Shown: positions 9,985 through 17,916 of the stretch, one piece after another
Layout of the letters: every line of letters starts with the position of its first letter
How positions within the stretch are numbered: the first letter of the stretch is position 1
From: Pseudarthrobacter sp. NIBRBAC000502772
Lineage (GTDB): Bacteria > Actinomycetota > Actinomycetes > Actinomycetales > Micrococcaceae
Direction: 5' to 3'
Assembly: GCF_006517235.1 (NCBI RefSeq)
Contig: NZ_CP041188.1
Coordinates: 1,054,001 to 1,118,000 of the forward strand
DNA: 64,000 bases
Position numbers and translations under genes: made by a program
The notes under the pieces: generated by a model
Database searches by the model: none
Told to the model about the DNA's origin: nothing
What the model saw: the letters and a program-made list of their open reading frames with translations, nothing else

Positions 9985-10003
9985 TTAGGTTATCCTTACT
10001 TCG
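9985..10003. promoter_or_regulatory. IdeR/DtxR-type iron box in the divergent siderophore promoter
   Basis: TTAGGTTATCCTTACTTCG matches the actinobacterial iron-box consensus TWAGGTWAGSCTWACCTWA at 15 of 19 positions. It lies in the 66-nt gap between the divergent permease operon and the binding-protein gene, ending on the GTG of the latter. By established knowledge, IdeR or DtxR loaded with Fe2+ binds such boxes and represses siderophore uptake. It could control both directions. No binding data exist here. Confidence 0.75.
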
Positions 10004-11067
10004 TGAAAATTGACGATTCAGTGACGGAGCACGACTCCGCACGCACCCGCACTCGCGTACGAAGCACCAGCCTCAAAGTCGCCGGTGCCCTGCTGGTTCT
10101 TGGCATGCTGGCCGGCTGTGGCAGTGCCACCACCGCTTCCGGCACCGCCGGCAACGCAGAAGTCGCCACCGGCGGATCCAAGTTCACCACGGCCGACGCC
10201 GAGACTGCCAAGCTGGGCAGCGACGCCGAGGCCAGCGAATTCCCCCGCGTCATCAAGCACGCCAATGGCGAGACCACCCTCGACAAAAAGCCGGAGCGCA
10301 TCGTGGTCCTGGACACCGGCGAGCTCGACGCCCTGGTGTCCCTGGGCATCACTCCGGTGGGCATGCCCACCACGGAAGGTGCCAACGCGGTCCCCGGCTA
10401 CCTGGCTGACAAGGTGGCCGGCGTGGAAACTGTGGGCACTATCCAGGACCTGAACCTCGAGGCGATCGCCGCACTGAAGCCGGATCTCATCATCGGCAGC
10501 AAGCTGCGCGCGGACAAGCTCTACCCGCAGCTTTCCCAGATTGCTCCCACCGTCTTCAGCATCCGCCCGGGCTTTCCGTGGAAGGAAAACTTCCTGCTGG
10601 CCGGCGAGGCGCTGGGCGAGGAGACCAGGGCGGTTGCCGCCCTCAACGCCTACCAGGCCAAGGCCGACGAACTGAAGGCTGCAGTCCCGGACGACCAGAA
10701 GGTTTCCTTGGTCCGCTTCTTGCCGGGCAAGATCCGCCTCTACGCCAACAAGTCGCTCATCGGCGTGATCCTGAAGGACGCCGGCATCGCCCGGCCGGAG
10801 AACCAGGACATTGACGAGCTGGCCGCGGAGATCTCCGCCGAGAACATCGGCGACGCCGATGCCGACTGGATCTTCTACAGCAGCTACGGCGAGCCCTCCG
10901 CCACCGGGGAAACCTCTGTTGTTGAGGGCGCCGTCTGGCCCCGCCTCGAGGCCGTCAAGTCCGGCCACGCCAAGGCCGTCAGCGATGACACCTGGTTCCT
11001 GGGCCTCGGTCCCACCGGCGCTTCGCTGATCCAGGACGAACTCAAGGACCTGCTTACCGCGGGCTGA
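10003..11067 (+). CDS. Ferric-siderophore ABC transporter substrate-binding lipoprotein
   Basis: 354 aa from GTG 10003. A basic N-region and hydrophobic stretch lead to the lipobox MLAGC, with Cys39 as the lipidated residue. The mature part is a class III (FhuD/FepB, PF01497) binding protein: KPERIVVLDTGELDALVSLG, LNLEAIAALKPDLIIGS, and TWFLGLGPTGASLIQDELK at the C-terminus. It captures the iron-loaded siderophore at the membrane surface for the FecCD permeases. There is no room for a Shine-Dalgarno between the iron box and GTG 10003, so the transcript may be leaderless; GTG 10021 is an alternative. Confidence 0.92.
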   Translation: MKIDDSVTEHDSARTRTRVRSTSLKVAGALLVLGMLAGCGSATTASGTAGNAEVATGGSKFTTADAETAKLGSDAEASEFPRVIKHANGETTLDKKPERIVVLDTGELDALVSLGITPVGMPTTEGANAVPGYLADKVAGVETVGTIQDLNLEAIAALKPDLIIGSKLRADKLYPQLSQIAPTVFSIRPGFPWKENFLLAGEALGEETRAVAALNAYQAKADELKAAVPDDQKVSLVRFLPGKIRLYANKSLIGVILKDAGIARPENQDIDELAAEISAENIGDADADWIFYSSYGEPSATGETSVVEGAVWPRLEAVKSGHAKAVSDDTWFLGLGPTGASLIQDELKDLLTAG

Positions 11068-11094
11068 GAAGTCAGCACAAGTACTTAAGGAAGT

Positions 11095-11144
11095 ACGACG
11101 GCGGGCGGTCACCTTTAGAAGAAAAGGTGACCGCCCGCCGTCGT
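11095..11144. terminator. Intrinsic terminator, bidirectional, copy 2 of the repeated hairpin
   Basis: A 50-nt hairpin with perfect outer arms (ACGACGGCGGGCGGTCACC and its complement) and loop TTTAGAAGAAA. It sits between the convergent binding-protein gene and the UDG-like gene. The arms are nearly identical to the hairpin at 6868-6915 and related to the one after purA (14711-14755). Confidence 0.8.
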
Positions 11145-11160
11145 TATCTCCGGTGGTTGG

Positions 11161-11790
11161 TTAGACCTTCGCGAGCCCCGTGCGGGCCATGGCGTCGGTG
11201 TAGACGACGCGCATTTCCTCGAGGTACTGTTCCTGCCGCGCGGGCGTCCCGGCGAACGCACGGCCGCTGAGGGAGCGGACCTTGTAGGTCTTCAGCCCGC
11301 GGCGCCAGAGCAGCGGAACTTCGGTCTTCAGCAGCAGGTTGGCCAGGCGGTTGGCTTCGGTGCCGTGGGCCACGATCACCGAGGCGCGGGGAACCACGGC
11401 GAGGAACTTCAGGAGCGGCTTGAGGCCGGCGGAAATCTGGTCCGGCGTGAACTTGCCGTTGACCTCGCCGGGGGTGTGCCACGGGTGTACGTTCCAGGGC
11501 ATCACGAACTCGGGGCGCAGGCCCAGCTTCCACTGGATGCCGAGCATGCGGGTGGCGGCTTCTTCGTCGCCGGCGGTGATGAAACCGGACGGGTCAGCCT
11601 CACCGATGTTGGAGTAGAGGCTGATGATGCGGCACTCGTCCACGTCGTGCATGGGGTCGACGTACGGGACTTCGGTGTGGGGCTTGACGCTCTGCAGGGA
11701 ATCGCACAGCTCGTTCACGGCGGCAACGTTGGGCTCGTAGCGGCGGCTCAGGAGCTGTTCACGGAGGGATTCTGGGGCCAGGGCTGTCAT
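11161..11790 (-). CDS. Uracil-DNA glycosylase-like protein
   Basis: 209 aa from ATG 11790; a TTG three codons upstream is possible but sits too close to the GGAG. The stretch GLRPEFVMPWNVHPWHTPGE fits the active-site region of the uracil-DNA glycosylase superfamily, and VVPRASVIVAHGTEANRLAN resembles the segment before the DNA-intercalating loop. If correct, it would excise damaged bases in the cytoplasm. Family assignment is from motif likeness only; a diverged member with another base preference is possible. Confidence 0.55.
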   Translation of the reverse strand: MTALAPESLREQLLSRRYEPNVAAVNELCDSLQSVKPHTEVPYVDPMHDVDECRIISLYSNIGEADPSGFITAGDEEAATRMLGIQWKLGLRPEFVMPWNVHPWHTPGEVNGKFTPDQISAGLKPLLKFLAVVPRASVIVAHGTEANRLANLLLKTEVPLLWRRGLKTYKVRSLSGRAFAGTPARQEQYLEEMRVVYTDAMARTGLAKV

Positions 11791-11987
11791 ATAGTGCAAT
11801 GTCTCCTGCGGGGCTCGGCGATGCTGCCAATCCGGAAAATGGGCGCGTGATGGGCGCGCCCGTCCGGCGTGGTTTGAAATGTGGTGTGGACCGATTCCTG
11901 GTCGATCACTATCAGTTTAGCAAGCCCCGCGAAATGCGGGGCCCGGCCCTAACCTCCCGTGATGGACGGCACAGGGCGATCGGTCTT

Positions 11988-12004
11988 TGTCAAGTTAATT
12001 GACA
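11988..12004 (+). promoter_or_regulatory. Palindrome overlapping a consensus -35 before the M14 peptidase gene
   Basis: TGTCAA-GTTAA-TTGACA is a perfect 6-bp inverted repeat with a 5-nt spacer, about 95 nt upstream of the start. The right arm is itself the consensus -35 hexamer TTGACA. No good -10 was seen at the usual spacing. It may be an operator over a promoter. Confidence 0.35.
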
Positions 12005-12098
12005 GCTTTCGTTTAGCTTGATTGGCTTCTGTGACAGCCCGCAATAAGGACGTTGCGGCTGGTCGCACCCTCCATGCAGTCGAAAGAGGTAACGTACC

Positions 12099-13163
12099 GT
12101 GAACAAAGCCCTGGCAACTATAAGGACCGCGGCCGTATCCGGAGCCCTGGTTCTGGCGGCACTCGCCGCGCCGGCACCGTTGGCCCATGCCGTGGGCGAA
12201 GGCCCCAACTATGACGGCAATGGCCAGATCACCACCTCGAAACTGGCAACCTATGACGAGTTGGTCTCCTTCCTGAAGGATCAGGACACCCGCCAGCCAG
12301 CCATGGAACTGGAGGTGATCGGCCAGACTGTCAAGGGCCGGGACATCCACCTGGTGAAGTACATTTCGGACCCGGCCAAGCCCACCATCCTGTACCTGAC
12401 CCAGCAGCACGGAAATGAGCAGCTGACCACCGAGGGTGCCATGGCATTCGTGAAACACCTGGGGACCGGGAAATCGGGGGACATCCTGGACGGAGTGAAC
12501 ATCCTCATCGTTCCCATGCTCAACGCCGACGGCGCGATGGGAGATGTGAACTTCCCGCTGGATGACTACCTGGCCAAGGGCGACCGCCACATGACGCGGT
12601 ACAACGCCGAGGAGGTGGACCTGAACCGCGACCACGTCGCCAAAATCCAGCCCGAAACCCAGGCGCTCCACACCAACGTTATGCGCAAGTACAACATTGA
12701 CTACATGATCGACCTGCACCACCAGGGCACCCGGAGTGAACGCGACGGAAAGCTGGTCTCCGGGTCCATCCTGTACCCCACCACGCCCAATGCCGATCCG
12801 GCTGTTGTGGAAATGTCCAAGCAGTTGGGCGCCGTGGTCTTCAACAACGTCGACTCCACCGGCTGGGGCCACCTGGGCAAGTACGTGGGCGGCAGCGCCG
12901 AGACCATCAGCCGCAACGGCATCGCAGTGGAGTACGGGATTGCCACCCTGCTCTTCGAAATGCGTGGCATGTCGGATCACTATCTGGACGGCTACGCCCT
13001 CGGGCTCCGCAGCAACGGTTACCTGATCCAGCAGACAGTGACCACGCTGACGGCCACTGCGGCGGCCATCGCTGACGGTTCGATTGCCGACGCCGATACG
13101 TCGTTCTGGGACAGCCTGGACACCCAGACGTCCCGTCCCGGCGAGGAAGCTGACGACGAGTAG
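12099..13163 (+). CDS. Secreted zinc carboxypeptidase, M14 family
   Basis: 354 aa from GTG 12099, with GAAAGAGG 7-14 nt upstream. Residues 1-31 are a Sec signal peptide ending APLAHA. The peptidase domain shows the zinc motif HGNEQ (His and Glu ligands), the substrate-binding segment VPMLNADGAMGDVN, LNRDH, and the third zinc His region MIDLHHQGTRSE; EYGIATLLFEMRG carries the likely catalytic Glu. By family it removes C-terminal residues from peptides outside the cell, or acts on cell-wall peptides. A terminator-like hairpin follows 16 nt after the stop. Confidence 0.85.
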   Translation: MNKALATIRTAAVSGALVLAALAAPAPLAHAVGEGPNYDGNGQITTSKLATYDELVSFLKDQDTRQPAMELEVIGQTVKGRDIHLVKYISDPAKPTILYLTQQHGNEQLTTEGAMAFVKHLGTGKSGDILDGVNILIVPMLNADGAMGDVNFPLDDYLAKGDRHMTRYNAEEVDLNRDHVAKIQPETQALHTNVMRKYNIDYMIDLHHQGTRSERDGKLVSGSILYPTTPNADPAVVEMSKQLGAVVFNNVDSTGWGHLGKYVGGSAETISRNGIAVEYGIATLLFEMRGMSDHYLDGYALGLRSNGYLIQQTVTTLTATAAAIADGSIADADTSFWDSLDTQTSRPGEEADDE

Positions 13164-13179
13164 CAGATCGTGGCAAGTC

Positions 13180-13217
13180 TGCCCGTGGTCCTTTGCCGTG
13201 CGCGAAGGGCCACGGGC
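13180..13217 (+). terminator. Terminator-like hairpin after the M14 peptidase gene
   Basis: TGCCCGTGG with CCTT pairs with AAGGGCCACGGGCA across a short GC-rich loop, giving a stem of about 14 bp. There is no long U-tract, so termination efficiency is uncertain. It separates the peptidase gene from the purA promoter. Confidence 0.55.
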
Positions 13218-13223
13218 ACCCCA

Positions 13224-13255
13224 TTGAGTGGACAAAGTCCGTGATCGGCTAAACT
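13224..13255 (+). promoter_or_regulatory. Candidate purA promoter and start of a long leader
   Basis: TAAACT (13250-13255) could be a -10, with TTGAGT (13224) or TGGACA (13229) as an imperfect -35. If so, transcription starts near 13262 and leaves a leader of about 145 nt before purA. The leader has self-complementary stretches: AAGAG/CTCTT near 13265-13282, and CTGGCCGCCG with CGGTCCGGCCAG near 13286-13312. No known riboswitch class was recognised. Confidence 0.35.
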
Positions 13256-13407
13256 TGGGTGGTAAGAGCCCCGGACTCTTGCGTGGCTGGCCGCCGTAGC
13301 GGTCCGGCCAGGCTATGGCCTTCGGGGCATTCTCATGAACGGCGCTACGCAGGCCTGCCATTTCGGTGGACGGACCTGTGCGGCCCGAACGAATGGGGGA
13401 GGATCCC

Positions 13408-14697
13408 ATGCCAGCAATCGTGATCGTAGGAGCCCAGTGGGGCGACGAAGGAAAAGGCAAGGCCACCGATCTTCTGGGCGGCCGCGTTGACTACGTCGTA
13501 AAGCCCAACGGCGGCAACAATGCCGGGCACACCGTCGTCGTAGGCGGTGAGAAGTATGAGCTCAAACTCCTTCCGGCCGGCATCTTGAGCCCCAACGCGA
13601 TTCCGATCATCGGCAACGGCTGTGTGGTGAACCTCGAGGCCCTGTTCCAGGAGATCGAAGGCCTGCAAGCCCGTGGCGCGGACACGTCCAAGCTGCGCAT
13701 CTCCGCCAACGCGCACCTTGTGGCGCCCTACCACCAGGTCCTGGACAAGGTCACCGAGCGTTTCCTCGGCAGCCGCGCCATCGGCACCACCGGCCGCGGC
13801 ATCGGCCCGGCCTACATGGACAAGGTGGCCCGCCTGGGCATCCGCGTCCAGGACGTCTTCGACGAGTCCATCCTCCGCCAGAAGGTGGAAGGATCCCTGC
13901 GCCAGAAGAACGAACTCCTGGTCAAGGTCTACAACCGCCGCGACATTGTGGTGGACGAGATCGTGGACTACTTCCTGGCTTTCGCCGAGCGCCTGCGACC
14001 GCTGGTCATCGACAGCACGCTGGTCCTCAACAACGCCCTGGACGAGGGCAAGGTTGTGCTTATGGAAGGCGGCCAGGCCACGTTCCTGGACGTGGACCAC
14101 GGCACGTACCCGTTCGTGACCTCCTCCAACCCGACCGCCGGCGGCGCGTCCGTTGGCTCGGGCATCGGCCCCACTAGGATCTCCCGCTCCATCGGCATCA
14201 TCAAGGCCTACACCACCCGTGTTGGCGCCGGACCGTTCCCCACCGAACTGTTCGACGAGATGGGCATGTACCTGCAGAAGACCGGTGGCGAGTTCGGCGT
14301 AAACACCGGCCGCCCGCGCCGCTGCGGCTGGTACGACGCCGTCCTGGCACGCCACGCTTCCCGCGTGAACGGCTTCACGGACTACTTCGTCACCAAGCTG
14401 GACGTCCTCACCGGCATCGAGCAGATCCCGGTCTGCGTTGCCTACGACGTCGACGGTGTGCGGCACGACGAAATGCCCATGACGCAGACCGAGTTCCACC
14501 ACGCAGTGCCCATCTTTGAGTACTTCGACGGCTGGACCGAGGACATCACCGGTGCCCGCACCCTGGAGGATCTCCCCGAGAACGCCCGCAACTACGTGCT
14601 GGCCCTCGAAAAGCTCTCCGGCACGCGCTTCTCCGCGATCGGCGTCGGCCCGGACCGCGACCAGACCATCGTGGTCCACGATCTGATCAACGACTAG
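13408..14697 (+). CDS. purA: Adenylosuccinate synthetase
   Basis: 429 aa. Condenses IMP with aspartate using GTP to give adenylosuccinate, the first committed step to AMP. The start [20 protein letters not shown] holds catalytic Asp13 and the GDEGKGK phosphate loop; [12 protein letters not shown] holds the catalytic His. [22 protein letters not shown] and [12 protein letters not shown] are family signatures. Length is typical. ATG 13408 follows GGGGGAGGATCCC; an extension to 13366 is not needed. The purSQL genes lie about 10 kb further on. Confidence 0.97.
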   Translation: MPAIVIVGAQWGDEGKGKATDLLGGRVDYVVKPNGGNNAGHTVVVGGEKYELKLLPAGILSPNAIPIIGNGCVVNLEALFQEIEGLQARGADTSKLRISANAHLVAPYHQVLDKVTERFLGSRAIGTTGRGIGPAYMDKVARLGIRVQDVFDESILRQKVEGSLRQKNELLVKVYNRRDIVVDEIVDYFLAFAERLRPLVIDSTLVLNNALDEGKVVLMEGGQATFLDVDHGTYPFVTSSNPTAGGASVGSGIGPTRISRSIGIIKAYTTRVGAGPFPTELFDEMGMYLQKTGGEFGVNTGRPRRCGWYDAVLARHASRVNGFTDYFVTKLDVLTGIEQIPVCVAYDVDGVRHDEMPMTQTEFHHAVPIFEYFDGWTEDITGARTLEDLPENARNYVLALEKLSGTRFSAIGVGPDRDQTIVVHDLIND

Positions 14698-14710
14698 CAG
14701 CCTGTAACGC

Positions 14711-14755
14711 ACGACGACGGCGGGTCACCTGGAAGGGTGGCCCGCCTTTGTCGTC
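14711..14755 (+). terminator. Intrinsic terminator after purA, copy 3 (diverged) of the repeated hairpin
   Basis: ACGACGACGGCGGGTCACC pairs with GGTGGCCCGCC and a trailing TTTGTCGTC. The core GACGGCGGG-TCACCT matches the terminators at 6868 and 11095, though the stem is shorter. It starts 13 nt after the purA stop. Confidence 0.75.
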
Positions 14756-14981
14756 TGCTGGCCCAAGTGACTCGCAGTTAACGTCACTTGGGGGAATTTA
14801 CACAGGCTTAACGCAACCGGTCTTGTGAGGCTGTAGACGGGCCGGACAGACTCTTAAGCACACCCTGAACTGATCAGTTGATCATTCGACCAGACCCGCA
14901 GGTGCCGGATGCAGCGATGCTCCGGGACCGCCCGAGGCGAAGATGCTGCCCGGACGGGACCCCAGACCGGAAGGATTTATC

Positions 14982-15278
14982 ATGGCCGGGAAGTTTGAAG
15001 TTTTCTTGGATTCGGATTCACAATTCAGGTTCCGCCTCACGGCGCCGGATGGCACGGTGATGGCTGTGTCGGGGGCTTTTGAGAACAAAGCCGCCGTGGT
15101 TGCCGGTATCGCCGCCGTCCGCGAATGCGCCGGGACAGGGCTGGTCACCGATCTCTGCCCCGCCGCCAAAGTTTCGCCGACTGCCCCCGCCCCACGTCCG
15201 TGGTGGTCCCCGCCCAACTCCAGCCGAACTGCGGGGACCAACGCGTCCCCGCCACCAGGGCGCACACTTTTGTCATAG
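14982..15278 (+). CDS. DUF1508 (YegP-like) small protein
   Basis: 98 aa from ATG 14982, preceded by GGAAGG. The first 60 residues fit a single DUF1508 unit: KFEVFLDSDSQFRFRLTAPD, then GAFENKAAVVAGIAAVREC. The family makes a small beta-alpha fold, often in tandem pairs; here there is only one unit. The tail from about residue 62 is Pro/Ser/Arg-rich and low in complexity, so it may be a poorly conserved extension. Function is unknown. Confidence 0.6.
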   Translation: MAGKFEVFLDSDSQFRFRLTAPDGTVMAVSGAFENKAAVVAGIAAVRECAGTGLVTDLCPAAKVSPTAPAPRPWWSPPNSSRTAGTNASPPPGRTLLS

Positions 15279-15334
15279 CCAAGGCACCGCGCCTGGGGGT
15301 GGCCGCCCCGCGCTGGATTTGAGGCGCGCTGGGC

Positions 15335-15359
15335 CTGGGCTGGGCTGGGCTGGGCTGGG
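15335..15359. repeat. Pentanucleotide repeat (CTGGG)5
   Basis: Five exact tandem copies of CTGGG in a non-coding gap. Such short repeats are prone to slippage and copy number could differ between strains. No function is seen. Confidence 0.85.
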
Positions 15360-15469
15360 CCCGAACGCGCTGGACGTAGCCAGCCCTGCCCGACGTTACG
15401 CTCCCGGAAAGTTTTTTGTCCGACGGCGTAACCCCTGCGGTGCCAAGAGCGATTACCCCTATGAAGCGC

Positions 15470-15514
15470 CGGCCTGGAACTTGTCCCCCATCATGTTCCA
15501 GGCCGGCTCTTTTG
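15470..15514 (+). terminator. Hairpin with T-run before the sigma-factor gene
   Basis: GCCGGCCTGGAAC pairs with GTTCCAGGCCGGC around a short loop and is followed by TCTTTTGTT. It has the shape of an intrinsic terminator. No well-supported gene ends just upstream, so it may end a transcript from the DUF1508 gene or a short RNA from the gap. Confidence 0.6.
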
Positions 15515-15607
15515 TTACTGAAGGGTAAAGTTGGCTGGCGAGGGCATTCCGCGTGCGATGTGCGGGCCCCAAGCTGAGCAAGCCCAGTCCCCTCCACCGA
15601 AGGCCCT

Positions 15608-16165
15608 GTGTCCGTGACCGATGCACTGACAGACGACGTTCTGCGTGCGCGCGCCCGCGATCCGGAGCTCTTCAGTATCGTGTACCGAACGTACGCGCCA
15701 CAGGTCCTGGGCTACCTCACAGCCCGCGGGGTAGAAGATCCGGAGGCGGTTATGCAGGAAGTCTTCATCGCCGTCCTGCCACGGCTGCAGAAGGTTACCG
15801 GCGGCGTGGCCGGGCTGCGCACGTTTGTCTTCTCCGTGGCACACGCCAGGATGGTTGACGATCACCGGAGACAGCAGCGCACCCCCAGTAAGCTCCCGTT
15901 CGAACCCGACCTCGACGGACGCGAGGAGTCCTCGGCCGAGACTGAAGTGCTGCACCGGATCTCGCCGCAGGAAGTGGCCGATCTCCTCAACGAATTGCCG
16001 GATGAACAGCGGGAAGTGCTGTCGTTACGCCTCGTCTCGGGCCTCACGGTGGACCAGGTGGCCGCTGTGATGGGCAAGAGTGCCGGCGCCGTCAAACAGC
16101 TCCAGCGCCGTGCATTGATCCGGCTGCGCGAGCAGTCCGGAGTGAAGGAGTACGTGGCGCCATGA
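15608..16165 (+). CDS. ECF-type RNA polymerase sigma factor
   Basis: 185 aa from GTG 15608. Region 2 is at about residues 18-85 (LFSIVYRTYAPQVLGYLTAR, PEAVMQEVFIAVLPRL, LRTFVFSVAHARMVDDHRR). Region 4 is at about 122-180 (LPDEQREVLSLRLVSGLTVD, then the helix-turn-helix AAVMGKSAGAVKQLQRRAL). The linker between them is acidic. It would direct RNA polymerase to its own promoter set. Its stop overlaps the start of the next gene (ATGA at 16162), a membrane protein in the usual place of an anti-sigma factor. Confidence 0.92.
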   Translation: MSVTDALTDDVLRARARDPELFSIVYRTYAPQVLGYLTARGVEDPEAVMQEVFIAVLPRLQKVTGGVAGLRTFVFSVAHARMVDDHRRQQRTPSKLPFEPDLDGREESSAETEVLHRISPQEVADLLNELPDEQREVLSLRLVSGLTVDQVAAVMGKSAGAVKQLQRRALIRLREQSGVKEYVAP

Positions 16166-16947
16166 CCTCCAATGCCAGCTCCCTGATCCGGACCATTGAT
16201 GAAATGCTCCTTGACGCCGGTGTGGACGATTCCGCCGGCCTCCGCGAAACCCTGCTCGCGCTGGGCTCCCTCGCCTCCCTGCCGGTCCCCGAACCCGGCC
16301 CCGAACTGGCCGCACTCCTGTCTGGCCAGACCCACCAGCTCGCCCGGCACCGGCTCCTCCGGAAGCACCGGACCACTGTTGTGGGCCTTGCCGTCATCGC
16401 GGGGATGGGGCTGGGCGTCACCGGGGTGGCCGCCACCGGCACCGCTCCGGACGCGCAGGCCAGCAGTTCCATCCAGAAGTTGTTGCAGGACTGGGCTCCC
16501 GGCTGGTCCATCGCAGGGACTCCCGCCGCCAGCGGGACCGCCGCAAATCCGGCGGAGGTGCAGGTGCCCGCGGATCCTGCAACCAACGACAATCCAGCGC
16601 AGGCACAGCCCCAAACTGTTGAACGGGAAACTGCCCCGCCGGCGAACGGTCCGGAAGACGCAGGCCAGAACCGGGGCGCGGAGCCGGCCGGCCGCGGAAC
16701 CGGCACGCCGTCCGGCACGTCAAAGGCGGACGACGGCGGCGCGCCGCGGAACGCTGCGGGCGTCACCCGTGACGCCGCTGCCGAACTCGACAAGGCCGGA
16801 AAGCTGGTTGCCGGTACCCTGGCCGAAGCCGGAACAGCGGCGGGGGAGTCCCTGACGGCAGCCATCGTCCCCCCGGCAATGACAGAAAGAACCGGGGCCG
16901 GCAAGGCCGGACCCGGTTCAATCTGGCTGAAGAAGTTCACCCGCTGA
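16162..16947 (+). CDS. Single-pass membrane protein, possible anti-sigma factor
   Basis: 261 aa, overlapping the ECF sigma gene by 4 nt. Residues 1-65 are a cytosolic, helix-forming region; one membrane helix follows (TVVGLAVIAGMGLGVTGVAA, about 73-92); the outer part is long, Pro/Ala/Gly-rich and low in complexity, ending in a basic WLKKFTR. This layout fits an anti-sigma partner that binds the sigma factor inside and senses outside. No zinc-binding HxxxCxxC motif was seen, so it would be a non-ZAS type. The role is inferred from position and topology. Confidence 0.5.
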   Translation: MTSNASSLIRTIDEMLLDAGVDDSAGLRETLLALGSLASLPVPEPGPELAALLSGQTHQLARHRLLRKHRTTVVGLAVIAGMGLGVTGVAATGTAPDAQASSSIQKLLQDWAPGWSIAGTPAASGTAANPAEVQVPADPATNDNPAQAQPQTVERETAPPANGPEDAGQNRGAEPAGRGTGTPSGTSKADDGGAPRNAAGVTRDAAAELDKAGKLVAGTLAEAGTAAGESLTAAIVPPAMTERTGAGKAGPGSIWLKKFTR

Positions 16948-16974
16948 TCAGGTTTGCTTCAGGAAGCATCTCCG

Positions 16975-17469
16975 TCAGGAAAGCAGCTGCCGCTTGGAGG
17001 AGATCACGCCGGTGTCGAAGCCGGCCAGGTGCAGCCCGCCGTGGAACCGGGCATGCTCGATCTTCACGCAGCGGTCCATCACCACGTTGAGCCCGGCGGC
17101 TTCCGCGCCCGCGGCCACGTCCTCATGCCAGGAGCCGAGCTGCAGCCGGAGGGTTTTGGCGCCGGCCGCGACGGCTTCGTCCAGGACGCCCGGGAGGTCG
17201 TCGTGCTTGCGGAACACATCCACGATGTCCGGGCTTTCGGGAAGATCGGCCAGTGAGGCGTAGGTCGGTTCACCAAGGATCTCCTTGACCACGGGGTTCA
17301 CGAAGTACACCTTGTACCGCGTGGACGATTGCAGGTAGGTTGCCACAAAATAGCTGGCCCGGGTCGGCTTGTCCGAGGCGCCCACGATCGCAATCGAGGT
17401 GGCTGCGCGCAGCAGGTTCAGGCGCTCCGGAGCGGAAGGTCCGGTCCAGATACGTCCGTCGGTGCTCAT
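16975..17469 (-). CDS. CoA-binding domain protein (YccU-like), copy 1
   Basis: 164 aa. A Rossmann-type CoA_binding_2 domain: [60 protein letters not shown], and [20 protein letters not shown], ending with [14 protein letters not shown]. Proteins of this type bind CoA or a nucleotide; the cellular role is not settled. Its ATG overlaps the stop of the truncated sulfhydrylase remnant upstream (4 nt), so the two were once an operon. A second, diverged copy lies at 17917-18342 on the opposite strand. Confidence 0.85.
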   Translation of the reverse strand: MSTDGRIWTGPSAPERLNLLRAATSIAIVGASDKPTRASYFVATYLQSSTRYKVYFVNPVVKEILGEPTYASLADLPESPDIVDVFRKHDDLPGVLDEAVAAGAKTLRLQLGSWHEDVAAGAEAAGLNVVMDRCVKIEHARFHGGLHLAGFDTGVISSKRQLLS

Positions 17470-17873
17470 ACGTTCGCTCTAACAATGCAGGAATCCGCTT
17501 CGGTGGTTGAGCCCGCCTCGGTGGTTGAGCCCGTCGAAACCGAGGCAGCGTCCAGTGCCTGGTCCAGGTCCCACAGGATGTCGTCGATGTCCTCCAGACC
17601 CACGGAAATGCGGACCAGGTCCTCGGGGACGCCCGCGGACTCCAGCTGGACCGGGCTCAGCTGCTGGTGCGTGGTGGAACCCGGGTGGATCACCAGGGTG
17701 CGGGAAACGCCCACATTGGCCAAGTGCGAGGCCAGCTGCAGGGATTCGATGAACTTCTGCCCGGCCGTGCGGCCACCCTTCACCACAGCCGAACCGCACG
17801 CCCTGCGCCAAATCATGCTCTGTGGGACGTAATATTCGCCCACGCCCGGCGTTGACGCCTGCCCGTCAGTCAA
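17466..17873 (-). pseudogene. O-acetylhomoserine sulfhydrylase remnant (C-terminal fragment)
   Basis: 135 codons. From [14 protein letters not shown] through [40 protein letters not shown] it matches the C-terminal 80-90 residues of OAH/OAS sulfhydrylases (Cys/Met-metabolism PLP enzymes, usually about 430 aa). The first 30 codons do not resemble the family, and the PLP-binding Lys and N-terminal domain are absent, so the gene is 5'-truncated and cannot be active. The C-terminal tail ([16 protein letters not shown]) is encoded by an interspersed repeat read in reverse (17500-17544). It ends on the start of the CoA-binding gene. Confidence 0.8.
17500..17544. repeat. Interspersed short repeat, one partial and one full unit
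   Basis: TCGGTGGTTGAGCCCG occurs at 17500 and again at 17518; the second unit continues with TCGAAACCGAG. The full unit matches 23 of 27 positions of the segment encoding purL residues 6-14 (complement of 25229-25255). A motif of this kind (GGTTGAGCC-GTCGAAACC) is a frequent dispersed repeat in Arthrobacter and related genomes, to my knowledge. Here it lies inside the 3' end of the sulfhydrylase remnant. Confidence 0.75.
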
Positions 17874-17916
17874 ATATTCGATCAGGGCCGCTCAGGGGAC
17901 GATGTACGCTTGCATC

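Larger units (their letters stand above)
15279..15607. other. Non-coding gap with CTGGG repeat and hairpin
   Basis: 329 nt without a supported gene. It holds five tandem CTGGG units (15335-15359), a terminator-like hairpin (about 15470-15514), and GTTACTGAAGGGTAAAG (15514-15530), whose first 14 bases recur at 50469. The right end is the likely promoter region of the sigma-factor gene. Confidence 0.5.

Noticed and set aside
13345..14712. A 455-codon reading frame on the minus strand across purA
   Set aside because: It lies exactly opposite purA in a high-GC region, where long antisense frames arise from codon bias. Its translation is His/Val/Gly/Asp-rich with no domain.
15335..15359. Tandem CTGGG units considered as part of a CRISPR-like array
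   Set aside because: Units are 5 nt with no spacers and no cas genes are present. It is a simple repeat.
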